From Deltaproteobacteria bacterium (lineage in GTDB: Bacteria; Desulfobacterota; Desulfuromonadia; Geobacterales; Pseudopelobacteraceae): DNA of 64,000 nt. Numbering within the stretch: the first letter of the stretch is position 1; every line of letters starts with the position of its first letter. The DNA is taken from contig JAJXYO010000064.1 of assembly GCA_021780495.1 (NCBI GenBank), forward strand, positions 23,867-87,866, read 5' to 3'. Both the position numbers and the translations under genes were made by a program. Of the stretch, positions 32,280 through 40,365 are shown in pieces. A model generated the notes under the pieces. That model saw nothing but the letters and a program-made list of their open reading frames with translations. It did no database searches and was not told the origin of the DNA.

Positions 32280-33161
32280 TCACCTCGCCAGTACTTCAAG
32301 CGCCGTAAAAACCAGAATCGCAACACTGATATAGCCGTTCATATTGAAAAAAGCGGCATCCAGTTTCCCCAGGTCGCCATTGCGCAGCAGCCAGTGTTCA
32401 TAGAGCAGCATGACCACAACCATGCCGATACCGGCCATGAAGAGACCGCCCAGCTGCATGATGGCGCACAACCAGGCCAACAACAGCAGCATCATCAGGT
32501 GAAACAGACGGGCCGCCCAGAGCGATCCGCCCACACCCAGTGCCACCGGGATGGAATGCAGCCCGGCTGAGCGGTCGAATTCCAGATCCTGCAGGGCGTA
32601 GAGGATGTCGAAACCTGCCACCCAGAAGAGCACAATGCCGCCCAGGATCAGCGCCGGCGGATCGATTGTGCCGCGGATGGCGATCCAGGCGCCGATGGGG
32701 GCGGCGGCCAGGCAGATGCCCAGCACGACATGGGCCAGCGCGGTGAAGCGCTTGCAGTACGAGTATAACACCAGGAAAAAAACCGCCAGCGGTGCCAGCT
32801 TGAGACAGAGCGGGTTGAGCCGGGCCGCCGCCACCAGCAGCAGGGCCAGTGCTGCCACGATGAACAGCAACGTCACCCCCTTGCCGATCAGACCGGCCGG
32901 TATGGCCCGTCCGGCGGTGCGGGGGTTGCGGGCATCGATATCGGCATCGATCAGGCGGTTAAGCCCCATGGCGGCGGTGCGGGCGCCAACCATGGCCATG
33001 ATGATCCAGAACAGCTGCTGCACGCCGGGCAGCCCCCCGGCCGCCAGCAGCGCGCCGGTCAGGGCGAAGGGGAGGGCAAAGATGGTGTGGGAGAACTTGA
33101 TCATCTCCAGGAAGACCGCGATCTTCTTGAAAATAGCAGTGGCGGGTGTCGTTTCAGTCAT
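32280..33161 (-). CDS. ubiA: UbiA-family prenyltransferase
   Basis: This 293-residue membrane protein has about eight helices. The first Asp-rich motif is NRLIDADIDARNPRTAGRAIP, and the second lies in LQDLEFDRSAGLHSIP. UbiA enzymes prenylate aromatic acids during quinone synthesis. In bacteria using the futalosine route to menaquinone, a UbiA homologue (MqnP) does this step. The gene sits between ubiD and ubiX, and all three read in the same direction with gaps of a few bases. The ATG at 33161 is preferred because the longer form adds non-conserved residues. Confidence 0.9.
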   Translation of the reverse strand: MTETTPATAIFKKIAVFLEMIKFSHTIFALPFALTGALLAAGGLPGVQQLFWIIMAMVGARTAAMGLNRLIDADIDARNPRTAGRAIPAGLIGKGVTLLFIVAALALLLVAAARLNPLCLKLAPLAVFFLVLYSYCKRFTALAHVVLGICLAAAPIGAWIAIRGTIDPPALILGGIVLFWVAGFDILYALQDLEFDRSAGLHSIPVALGVGGSLWAARLFHLMMLLLLAWLCAIMQLGGLFMAGIGMVVVMLLYEHWLLRNGDLGKLDAAFFNMNGYISVAILVFTALEVLAR

Positions 33162-33166
33162 GATCG

Positions 33167-34558
33167 TTATATCCCGTATTCCTGCCAACGGCGCTGCAAC
33201 AGCAGGTTTATTGCTGGGTCGCTGCAGAGCGGCAAACGTGATGCGCTGCCATTGGTGGCATCGAGTGCCAGGCGTTTGTGGTCAGAGTCATGGAACAGGT
33301 TCCGGGTCAGCCCGGGGAGATTGATAGCGTGCCAGGCCACTCCGGAGAGACCGGCAGAGCCTACTTCGGCATCAACAAAAACAAGTAAGCGGGCGGCGCT
33401 GAACCAGGGCATTGCCCATAGCAGGGCGGCAATCTCCCTTACCACGCCGGGCAGCGGCTTTTCAAGGGAAATGATGGCACTCTGGTGGAAGATCCATTCC
33501 AGGGGAAAGTGGATATCGTTGATCGATGGCGCCAGTTTCTGCAAAAATGCCAGCAGCAGCCGTTCCCAGGACTTGGCCATCCAGCAGTCTTCCATGGGAG
33601 GCGGCCCGACAACCGTAGCGGGAACGATGGCGCCGGGCCGCAGGCTGATGGCCGTCACCCGCATGAGCGCGGCCGGGCCGGCCGGCGAATAGTAACCGGT
33701 ATGGTTGCCGAAGGGGCCTTCCAGGGCCGTTTCCGCTGGATCGACAAAACCCTCGATCACCACATCAGCCTGGCTGGGCACCTGTAAGGGGTTGGTCCGG
33801 CAGGCCGCCATTCCAATAGACACACCGCGCAGGAAGCCAGCAAAGGTCATCTCATCCAGCTCTCCCGGCAGGGGCAGCATGGCGCTGAAAAGGCAGGCCG
33901 GGTCGCCACCCAGGGCGATGGCCACCGGCAGCGGCTTGCCGAGGCGTTGAAAGGCGGCCAGGTGTCGGGCGGCACCACTACCTGCTTTCCAGCGAATCGC
34001 CAGCTCCCGCGGTCCCAGCAGCTGTGCCCGGTACATGCCGCAATTGGGGGCACTTCCATCGGGATTGGCGGTGAAGACCTGCGGCAGGGTGATGTAGCGG
34101 GGGTGGCCGCCGGCAGCACCGTCACCCGGCCAGCTCTGCAGGAAGGGGAATACGGTAAGGTCGGGGTGCTGCATGACCTCGGTCCAGCCGGGCGGCAACT
34201 GTAGCGCTGCAAAGCGGGAGAACTCCGGCAAGGCGCCGATCTGTTGGTCCAGCTGTGCCAGCGCGGGGGCGTGTATCCGGCCCAGCAGTGCGGACATCCT
34301 GGCCGTCAGGGAGCCGAGCTGGTCAACCCCCAAGGCCAGACAAGTCCGGGAGGGTGAGCCGAACAGGTTGGTTGCTACCGGGAAGCCGGCACCTCGCGGG
34401 TTCTCGAACAGCAGCGCCCGGCCGCCGGCCGGCCGTTTGCAGACCCGGTCCGTGATGGCGGCGATCTCCAGGACCGGATCGGTCTCCACGGTAACACGGG
34501 TGAGTTCGTCGCGGGCATCGAGGAGGGTGAGGTATTCACGCAAGCTATTTATCGGCAT
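33167..34558 (-). CDS. ubiD: UbiD-family decarboxylase
   Basis: This protein of about 463 residues has the UbiD pattern. An N-terminal RALLFENPRGAGFPVATNLFGSPSR segment is followed by the prenylated-FMN site region (ALGGDPACLFSAMLPLPGELDE) and EGPFGNHTGYYSP. The glutamate region VIEGFVDPAETALEGPFG is intact. UbiD enzymes decarboxylate aromatic acids using the cofactor made by UbiX. The start is uncertain: the GTG at 34570 has GGAG close by, and the ATG at 34558 lies farther from it. Together with ubiA and ubiX it forms a quinone-tail operon. Confidence 0.9.
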   Translation of the reverse strand: MPINSLREYLTLLDARDELTRVTVETDPVLEIAAITDRVCKRPAGGRALLFENPRGAGFPVATNLFGSPSRTCLALGVDQLGSLTARMSALLGRIHAPALAQLDQQIGALPEFSRFAALQLPPGWTEVMQHPDLTVFPFLQSWPGDGAAGGHPRYITLPQVFTANPDGSAPNCGMYRAQLLGPRELAIRWKAGSGAARHLAAFQRLGKPLPVAIALGGDPACLFSAMLPLPGELDEMTFAGFLRGVSIGMAACRTNPLQVPSQADVVIEGFVDPAETALEGPFGNHTGYYSPAGPAALMRVTAISLRPGAIVPATVVGPPPMEDCWMAKSWERLLLAFLQKLAPSINDIHFPLEWIFHQSAIISLEKPLPGVVREIAALLWAMPWFSAARLLVFVDAEVGSAGLSGVAWHAINLPGLTRNLFHDSDHKRLALDATNGSASRLPLCSDPAINLLLQRRWQEYGI

Positions 34559-34570
34559 GGTTTTATACAC

Positions 34571-34943
34571 AGACTCCGCTTAGTGACAGAAAAAACCCCG
34601 TATCAGGTAAACATCGAGACCACCCTGAACGGCCGGTGGCCCGCGCCCCCGTGGGGATGACGTCACCACGGGCATGAGCGGGGTGCCCGGCCACTATTTG
34701 CATGGCGCGCCCGGAATCAGCCCTTAACATGGCAAAATTCATTTTTTTGCCGCTGGGAGAAATTAGCATCATTCATGGCTCACCAGCAATGCCAAATTAT
34801 CTGGGAGCACGGTGACATGATGAAATCTGCCACTGCCGGCTACGGAAAAGCCATCCAACGGCACATCACACTATGGCGCATCATTAGATTGTGACGAGTT
34901 CCCCGGATCGAACAGATGATTTCACTGCAAATCGGGAGGATGG
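34571..34943. other. Intergenic region between the lasso-type cluster and ubiD
   Basis: These 373 bases hold no ORF I would defend. They contain the nested hairpin at 34631-34692 and, toward the cluster end, an AT-richer stretch. A 69-residue reading at 34563-34772 on the minus strand passes through the hairpin and looks like chance. Confidence 0.5.
34631..34692. repeat. Nested palindromic element (possible structured RNA or cruciform)
   Basis: Three pairs of arms are nested. The outer pair is GGCCGG (34631-34636) with CCGGCC (34687-34692). The middle pair is CCCGC (34640-34644) with GCGGG (34678-34682). The inner pair is CCCGTGG (34648-34654) with CCACGGG (34666-34672). The inner loop includes the 8-bp palindrome TGACGTCA. 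No T run follows closely, so it is not a plain terminator. Confidence 0.6.
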
Positions 34944-36200
34944 TCAATGGGAACACGTGCTGCCGGATACCGTGCCGCGGAGCCGTGGAGCCGGCGAAGC
35001 CAGCCACGCCGTAATAACGTTGGTCCGCTCGACAACGGTCTGCAGAGCGGCATCTTTGTGCAGATACCTGTTCAGGCAGCCACCATGGCGGCTCAACAGG
35101 CCGAATATCCGATAGAGGTAGCAGCCATAAACGCGGATGGCATCGACCGGGAGCGAGTACTGTCCGGCCAGCATAGCTTTGGGCACAAACACCCTCTGCC
35201 GGAAAATGCGGATTTTATCCCTGATACGGCGGCTTCCCATAAACGCCGCGAAGGCGACCGGGATCATGGTGGTAGTGCAGCGGTTATTGAAAATCTGGGC
35301 ACGGGCAATATCACGCACCGAGTTGTCCATATCCTCCGGGCGCAGCCTCTCCAGAATTCCGGGGGGGATCTCTGCCCCCACCAGTTCCCATGCAAGCAAC
35401 AGGGTCAGGTAGACGCCGCGCCGGCACCCCCACTCATCGGCCCGCTCAACAATGCTCTCCCAGTGAAGGGCTGACGCGAAATGGGCGACCGTTGCAGCAA
35501 TATCGCAGTACGGACGGAGTCCCTGGGCAAACTGATGCTGATAGGAAGCGTGCAGGCACAGGTGCAGCAGCAGATCCTCGGGGGAGAGGACCAGGGTATC
35601 GCTGCCGGCGATGCGGGCCGGTACGGCCTGTCGCCACCAGTATTCCGGATCGATGGAGCACTGTTCGGTCTGCCGCACCAAATTCCAGTGGATTTCAAAG
35701 CAGGCGTGCCCTTTCTTGACCATGGGGGGCAGGTGGTTGTCCGATAATGACGGCGGGGGCGAAGCATACCCCATACCGGCGAGGATTTCGGTAATCCTTC
35801 GGTGATCGCCGGAGCGGGCCAGCAGGTCGATGTCGCTCATCTCCCTGAGCCCCATGTTGACGTAGACCGTCTTGGCCAGGTACATCCCCTTGAGCAGGAT
35901 CACCGGGATCTGCTCGGCCTGTAGTGCCGTGAGCAGGCGCCGCAGATCTCCGTAACGGCGCAGGTTCCGCATGGTGTTCCGGCTGAGCGCTTCGCGCAGC
36001 GTTGCCGCCGCTTCGACGGGCAGGAGGTACGTCACCCCCTGCTGCTTGAGCCGGTGCCACAAAAGGGGCCCGACCCGCTGGCCGGCCGCCAGCGCCAGCA
36101 ACGCCTGCCACTGGTCCGGCATCAACCCGGCCAGCTGGCCGGTGTTCACCGGAACAGCCGGATTCAGTGTATCGAGAAGCAGCTGTTCAAGCCGGTGCAT
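34944..36200 (-). CDS. Nucleotidyltransferase-family protein of lasso cluster
   Basis: This 418-residue protein resembles the NTP_transf_5 family. The nucleotidyltransferase core is VILLKGMYLAKTVYVNMGLREMSDIDLLA, with DID as the metal site, followed by CFEIHWNLV and LLLHLCLHASYQHQF. Homologues are common in lasso-peptide clusters that also carry an HPr-kinase-like gene. In the pseudomycoidin system such a protein adds hexose to the phosphorylated C-terminal Ser (from memory). The start at 36200 lies inside the 3' end of the ABC gene (14-base overlap), which implies coupling. It is the last gene of the operon reading from 43680. Confidence 0.82.
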   Translation of the reverse strand: MHRLEQLLLDTLNPAVPVNTGQLAGLMPDQWQALLALAAGQRVGPLLWHRLKQQGVTYLLPVEAAATLREALSRNTMRNLRRYGDLRRLLTALQAEQIPVILLKGMYLAKTVYVNMGLREMSDIDLLARSGDHRRITEILAGMGYASPPPSLSDNHLPPMVKKGHACFEIHWNLVRQTEQCSIDPEYWWRQAVPARIAGSDTLVLSPEDLLLHLCLHASYQHQFAQGLRPYCDIAATVAHFASALHWESIVERADEWGCRRGVYLTLLLAWELVGAEIPPGILERLRPEDMDNSVRDIARAQIFNNRCTTTMIPVAFAAFMGSRRIRDKIRIFRQRVFVPKAMLAGQYSLPVDAIRVYGCYLYRIFGLLSRHGGCLNRYLHKDAALQTVVERTNVITAWLASPAPRLRGTVSGSTCSH

Positions 36201-38037
36201 GGCCGTACTCCTCGCCCTGCTGCCGCATCTGCCGGGTCCATGACGCTTCGTAGCGCCCTTTTTCAGCCAGCAGTTCCTGGTGGTTGCCCGATTCGACAAT
36301 CCGGCCCCGGTCCATGACGTGGATCATGTCCGCCTGCAGGGCGGTCGTAAAGCGGTGGGTGATGATCAGGGCGGTGCGACCGGCCACCAGCCGGCGAAAG
36401 CGGAGCAGCCAGTCCGCTTCGGCCCAGGAATCCATGGCGCTGGTCGGTTCATCGAGGATGATGAAGTCGGCGTTTCTCAGGAACGCCCGTGCCAGGGCCA
36501 GGCGCTGCCACTCGCCGCCGCTCAGTTCGGCACCGCCGAACCATTTGCCCAGCACCGCTTCGTAGCCGCGCGGCAGACGGCTGATGGGCGCATCGGCCCC
36601 GCTGGCGGCTGCCGCCGCCTTGATTCGCTCCAGGTCGGGGTCGTTATCGATATCGCCAAAAGCGATGTTGTTGCGGATCGAATCGTGATAACGCACCGGG
36701 TCCTGAAAGAGCACCGTGATCCCCTGCCGCAGCGCTGCCAGCTCCAGGGTGCGGATATCCGCGCCGTCAATCAGCACGCGCCCCTGTTCCGGGTCATAAA
36801 AGCGGCAGAGCAGTTTGATCAGGGTGGTTTTGCCCGCGCCGTTTTCCCCCACCAGGGCAGTGATCTTCCCTGCCGGAATGGTCAGGTTGAAATTATCGAG
36901 AGCGGTGCGTGATGTACCGGGGTAGGCGAAGGTGACATCGTGCAGCGCGATCTCCCGGTGTAGTCCGGGGTGGGGAACCGGCTGGGCCGGATCGTCGATG
37001 CGGGGCTCCAGCGCCAGGAATTCAAACAGGTTTTCCAGAAACGCCAGGTTGCGGTAAATCTCGCCGGCGCTCCCCAGCAGAGAGCGCATCATCCGCTGCC
37101 CCTGAAAGAACGCCTGGTAGAACATGGCCAGGTCCCCCAGCCCGATTGCACCTCGTAGCGCCAGCCGCCCCATCCAGGCCAGGGCGCCGGCCATGCTCGC
37201 CAGTCCGAAGAGCGCTGCCGCAGCTTGCGCCGTTGCCTCACTGCGGGCAAGCTGCACCTGTTCCCGCCGCAGCCGCAGGCGCAACGCATGGAAAAGCGCC
37301 CGGAAATGGGGGCCAAGCCCGAACAGCCGCATCTCTGCCGCTGCTTCGCGCTGGGTGAGCATCAGGTCGTAATAGCTGGTTTGACGGATGGCGGCGGTGT
37401 TCTGCATGCGCCAGCGGTGAAAGCGGATGGTGTGCCGGAGTACCACCAGCAGGGCGGGAACGGCGCCGATCGCCAGCAGCAGCGGGATCCAGATACCGAA
37501 GGAGAACAGCACCCACCCCATGGCAGCCAGGGTGATCAGGCTTTGTAACAGGGCGCCGGTGTTTTCGATCAGGGCGGTCGGCCTGCTGAGGGCGTCGATC
37601 CGGGCGCGGTGCAGTTGGTCGTAGTAGCCGGGGTCATCATAAAAGGAAAGATCCAGCCGCATGGCCTGCTCATGGATAAGCTCGTGCACATGATCCTGCA
37701 CCAGCTCGGCCTGGGCCGTGCGCAGCCACTTGCCTGCGCTCTGAAACAGTTCGATGCCGATCAGCACCAGCGCCATGGCAATCGCCGCCGGGAGCAGCGG
37801 CTGCATGGCCTGCCAGCCGCCGCCCGCGCCGGCCAGTGACGCCACGCCGTTCACCAGGGTCCGGGTCAGGTAGACCGAGGCAATCGGCAGCAGACCCTGC
37901 ACCAGCAGCAGGAACAGCCAGAGGTAGGTCAGCCGGCCGGCAGCGCGGCGCACCAGACGGAACGCCTGCGGCAGATACGGGAACTGTTGCCGGACTCTGC
38001 CGCTTGCGGCGCTAAGCAGTTTAAAAGTATGGCTCAT
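36187..38037 (-). CDS. ABC transporter, fused permease and ATPase (lasso D protein)
   Basis: This 616-residue half-transporter has six membrane helices in the first 320 residues and an ATPase domain after about 365. Walker A is GENGAGKTTL, the signature is LSGGEWQRLALARA, and Walker B is ADFIILDEPTSAMDSW. No N-terminal peptidase domain is present, in line with lasso D exporters where the B protein removes the leader. It probably exports the mature peptide and gives self-immunity. It lies 17 bases after the B2 gene. Confidence 0.9.
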   Translation of the reverse strand: MSHTFKLLSAASGRVRQQFPYLPQAFRLVRRAAGRLTYLWLFLLLVQGLLPIASVYLTRTLVNGVASLAGAGGGWQAMQPLLPAAIAMALVLIGIELFQSAGKWLRTAQAELVQDHVHELIHEQAMRLDLSFYDDPGYYDQLHRARIDALSRPTALIENTGALLQSLITLAAMGWVLFSFGIWIPLLLAIGAVPALLVVLRHTIRFHRWRMQNTAAIRQTSYYDLMLTQREAAAEMRLFGLGPHFRALFHALRLRLRREQVQLARSEATAQAAAALFGLASMAGALAWMGRLALRGAIGLGDLAMFYQAFFQGQRMMRSLLGSAGEIYRNLAFLENLFEFLALEPRIDDPAQPVPHPGLHREIALHDVTFAYPGTSRTALDNFNLTIPAGKITALVGENGAGKTTLIKLLCRFYDPEQGRVLIDGADIRTLELAALRQGITVLFQDPVRYHDSIRNNIAFGDIDNDPDLERIKAAAAASGADAPISRLPRGYEAVLGKWFGGAELSGGEWQRLALARAFLRNADFIILDEPTSAMDSWAEADWLLRFRRLVAGRTALIITHRFTTALQADMIHVMDRGRIVESGNHQELLAEKGRYEASWTRQMRQQGEEYGHAPA

Positions 38038-38054
38038 GGTTATAGTCCGGTGTT

Positions 38055-38522
38055 TCAGGAAAACGCGGCAACGACCGTAAACTGCCGGTGCCCCGCGCCT
38101 CCGGTGAGGATGGTGCCGCCACAGCGGAGCCAGGCGTGGGCGGCGAGTTGCCCCGGTTTGGCGTCGGCTTTTGCCACACCCAGATAAAGCGTGGCTGAGA
38201 TTTTACGTCGCTTCAGCATCCATTGGGCAGCCACGGCCTGGGGGAGGCAGACGCTTTGCCACGGGGTGTTGTTGGCGGCGGAGCGGACCGCCTGGCCGAT
38301 CAGGCGGGCGTGCCGGAGCTCAGCCGGTGAAACCTCCGGCGCGGATTCCCGCATATGTCTCCCCAGCGAGACAGCCAGCCAGCGGAACGGGATAGCAAGT
38401 ACCAGCAGGCGCGCCACGCCCAGCAGGGTAAAGGCTTCCAGGAGCAGCAGCCGCTCGATGCCCGTGCGCTTTTGCCACTTGGCCGCCATGGTGCGCAGAT
38501 ATGTTATCCAATTGCCGGGCAT
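38055..38522 (-). CDS. Lasso peptide B2 leader peptidase (transglutaminase-like)
   Basis: This 155-residue protein has the B2 form: a hydrophobic helix pair at about 25-52, then a transglutaminase-fold core. The catalytic Cys is C92 in SVCLPQAVAAQWML and the His is H129 in AAHAWLRCGG. B2 cleaves the leader from the precursor once the B1 protein (PqqD-like) has bound it. The canonical Asp of the triad is not obvious after the His, where the text reads GGTILTGGAG. The ATG at 38522 is chosen; a longer reading would overlap the formyltransferase gene. Confidence 0.85.
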   Translation of the reverse strand: MPGNWITYLRTMAAKWQKRTGIERLLLLEAFTLLGVARLLVLAIPFRWLAVSLGRHMRESAPEVSPAELRHARLIGQAVRSAANNTPWQSVCLPQAVAAQWMLKRRKISATLYLGVAKADAKPGQLAAHAWLRCGGTILTGGAGHRQFTVVAAFS

Positions 38523-38560
38523 GCTGGTGTGTGTCACTCCGGTCTTTGTCCGTATAATAA

Positions 38561-39496
38561 TTATGCCATCCGATCGCCCGGCCGCAGGCCAAAGATTCGC
38601 GCCAGGCGGCGGCCGGTAAAAAAACCATCCGCAGCGTAGAACAGCTCCAATGAAAGCGACTCCCCTTGACCGCATACTATGCGGATACCGTCCGTGGCGC
38701 TGGCCGCGATGATCGTGCCGGCGGGCGTCTGGCTGTCGGCGCAGGGCGGGGCGGCGGCGACTTCCAGCAACCGTACCGGTATTCCTTTAAGCAGCGACAA
38801 TGCACCTCCGTACACCGGGTTGCAGGCCCGCACCAGGGCGTCGACCTCCACTGCTGACCGGGTCCAGTCGATGGTCCGATCCGCGTCGGCCGGGCGCGGC
38901 AGATAAGGTGTCGTCGTGGTTTCCTGCGCGTGCAGCGGGAGTTTGTCACCCTGGATGGCCAACTGCTGGACAAACTCGATCATCACCCGTGGCAGCGTCC
39001 CGCCCAGGCGCTGCATGTGCAGGGCGTAGGTGTCATCCGGGCCAAGCGCTACCCGCTCGGTGTGGGCGATGCCGCCGCCATCGATCTTCGGGGTCATGCG
39101 GTGAATGGTAATAGCGCCGAACGGCTCGCGGTTTTTGATCTGCCAGAAGACCGGGTCCGGCCCCCGGTAACGGGGCAGAGCGCCGCCGTGCAGGTTGAAA
39201 AAACCGAGGCGCGGCAGTTCCAGCAGTTCCGGCGGGATCTTGCCGGGAAAGCCCATGCAGCAGACCACATCGGCGGCGATTTGGCCCAGCCAGGGGGCAA
39301 GCTGTCCGGCCAGATCGTCCGTGCCTACGCGCAGAAACGGGATGCCCGCCTGGCGCAGCGCCATCTCCAGCGGGAGATTGACATCGTCGCCACCGGCGCT
39401 GTCCGGCACGGCCACCCCGGCCAGCAGGCCCTGACTGTACAGGGCCTCCAGGGTTGGCTGCAATACGGTGCCATGGCAGAGAACGGCAATGTTCAT
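38561..39496 (-). CDS. Formyltransferase-family tailoring enzyme
   Basis: This 311-residue protein resembles methionyl-tRNA formyltransferase and sugar formyltransferases. It has the catalytic Asn-His pair in FFNLHGGALPRYRGPDP and the Asp region in KIDGGGIAHTERV. An OB-like C-terminal domain follows (GIPVRLLEVAAAP). Family members move formyl from 10-formyl-THF to an amine. True fmt usually lies near def, so this copy is probably a cluster-specific enzyme acting on a peptide or sugar amine. Its start overlaps the TPR gene stop in an ATGA. Confidence 0.8.
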   Translation of the reverse strand: MNIAVLCHGTVLQPTLEALYSQGLLAGVAVPDSAGGDDVNLPLEMALRQAGIPFLRVGTDDLAGQLAPWLGQIAADVVCCMGFPGKIPPELLELPRLGFFNLHGGALPRYRGPDPVFWQIKNREPFGAITIHRMTPKIDGGGIAHTERVALGPDDTYALHMQRLGGTLPRVMIEFVQQLAIQGDKLPLHAQETTTTPYLPRPADADRTIDWTRSAVEVDALVRACNPVYGGALSLLKGIPVRLLEVAAAPPCADSQTPAGTIIAASATDGIRIVCGQGESLSLELFYAADGFFTGRRLARIFGLRPGDRMA

Positions 39497-40176
39497 GACA
39501 AGAGTCCTTTGTAGTTGGGCGCCGTCCAGACCGGCGTTTCCTTGTAAAACAGCTTCTGGCGGGGCTGCAGCCATGTCGCCTGGCGGGCGTGTTCCGCTGC
39601 TTCGCCGGCACGGCGCTGGCCGGGCAGCAGCCGTGCCAGTTGCTCGTGGGCCTGCATGTGATCGGGGGCCATTTTGATGGTCTGCTGGAGATAGAAGACC
39701 GCTTCGATGCTGTGTCCCTTCAACTCCAGGGTCATGGCCAGGTTGAAGCAGGCCTCGGCAAAATCGGGTTTCAGGTTCAGAGCCTGCTTGAAGTGCAGGA
39801 TGGCCTCGTCGTAGCGGAACAGGTCTTTCAGCAGGTTGCCCAGGTTGTTGTACGGGTCGTGATAGTCCGGGTTCAGTTCCATGGCCTTTAGAAAAAAAGT
39901 GCGTGCCGCTTCATGCCGCTTCAGTGCATGGGCGGCGACACCGGCGTTGTTCAGGTAGTTCGGTTCATGCGGGTTAAGATTGATAGCCTGTTGCAGATAC
40001 GCCAGCGCATCGCCGAATTCATCGCACTGGTAGCTGATGATTCCCAAAAGGTTATGGGCCTCGGCATGGCGGGGATCACCCTTGATGCAGTCCCGCAGCA
40101 TCATTGCCGCCTGGGGGAGCAGGCCGAGTCTGTAGTGTTCGATCCCCCCCATAAAATCTGTCTGGCTTCGGTTCAT
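39493..40176 (-). CDS. TPR-repeat protein
   Basis: This 227-residue protein contains about five tetratricopeptide repeats, for example HAEAHNLLGIISYQCDEFGD, HEPNYLNNAGVAAHALKRHE and YHDPYNNLGNLLKDLFRYDE. There is no signal peptide. TPR proteins scaffold complexes; some sulfotransferases and O-GlcNAc transferases are fused to TPRs. The ATG at 40176 is preferred because longer readings translate repeat DNA. It is coupled to the formyltransferase gene by a 4-base overlap, which suggests a joint role. Confidence 0.82.
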   Translation of the reverse strand: MNRSQTDFMGGIEHYRLGLLPQAAMMLRDCIKGDPRHAEAHNLLGIISYQCDEFGDALAYLQQAINLNPHEPNYLNNAGVAAHALKRHEAARTFFLKAMELNPDYHDPYNNLGNLLKDLFRYDEAILHFKQALNLKPDFAEACFNLAMTLELKGHSIEAVFYLQQTIKMAPDHMQAHEQLARLLPGQRRAGEAAEHARQATWLQPRQKLFYKETPVWTAPNYKGLLS

Positions 40177-40211
40177 GGTCTGCTCTTTCGTGGTGTGTTG
40201 TTCCGTTTTTT

Positions 40212-40360
40212 TTATCCACAGATTGCACAGATTTCCACAGATTAAATCAAAACGATACGTCTGAATTGTGAAACAAAAAAACTGAAGCAACGAAACATGT
40301 TGGTTTTAAAAAATCCGTGTAATCCGTGTAATCCGTGTAATCCGTGTAATCTGTGGATAA
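40212..40360. repeat. Cluster palindromic repeat, copy A (with 9-bp tandem expansion)
   Basis: The left arm TTATCCACAGATTGCACAG starts at 40212, and the right arm ends CTGTGGATAA at 40360, with about 60 unrelated bases between. The right arm contains four exact copies of AATCCGTGT at 40312-40347 and a fifth degenerate copy. This is the longest of five family members. Confidence 0.9.
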
Positions 40361-40365
40361 CGGTT

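Noticed and set aside
34563..34772. 69-residue minus-strand ORF before ubiD
   Set aside because: It passes through the nested palindrome and has no ribosome site or recognisable pattern.
38522..38675. Longer start for the B2 gene
   Set aside because: It would overlap the formyltransferase gene by over 100 bases and adds residues unlike B2 proteins.
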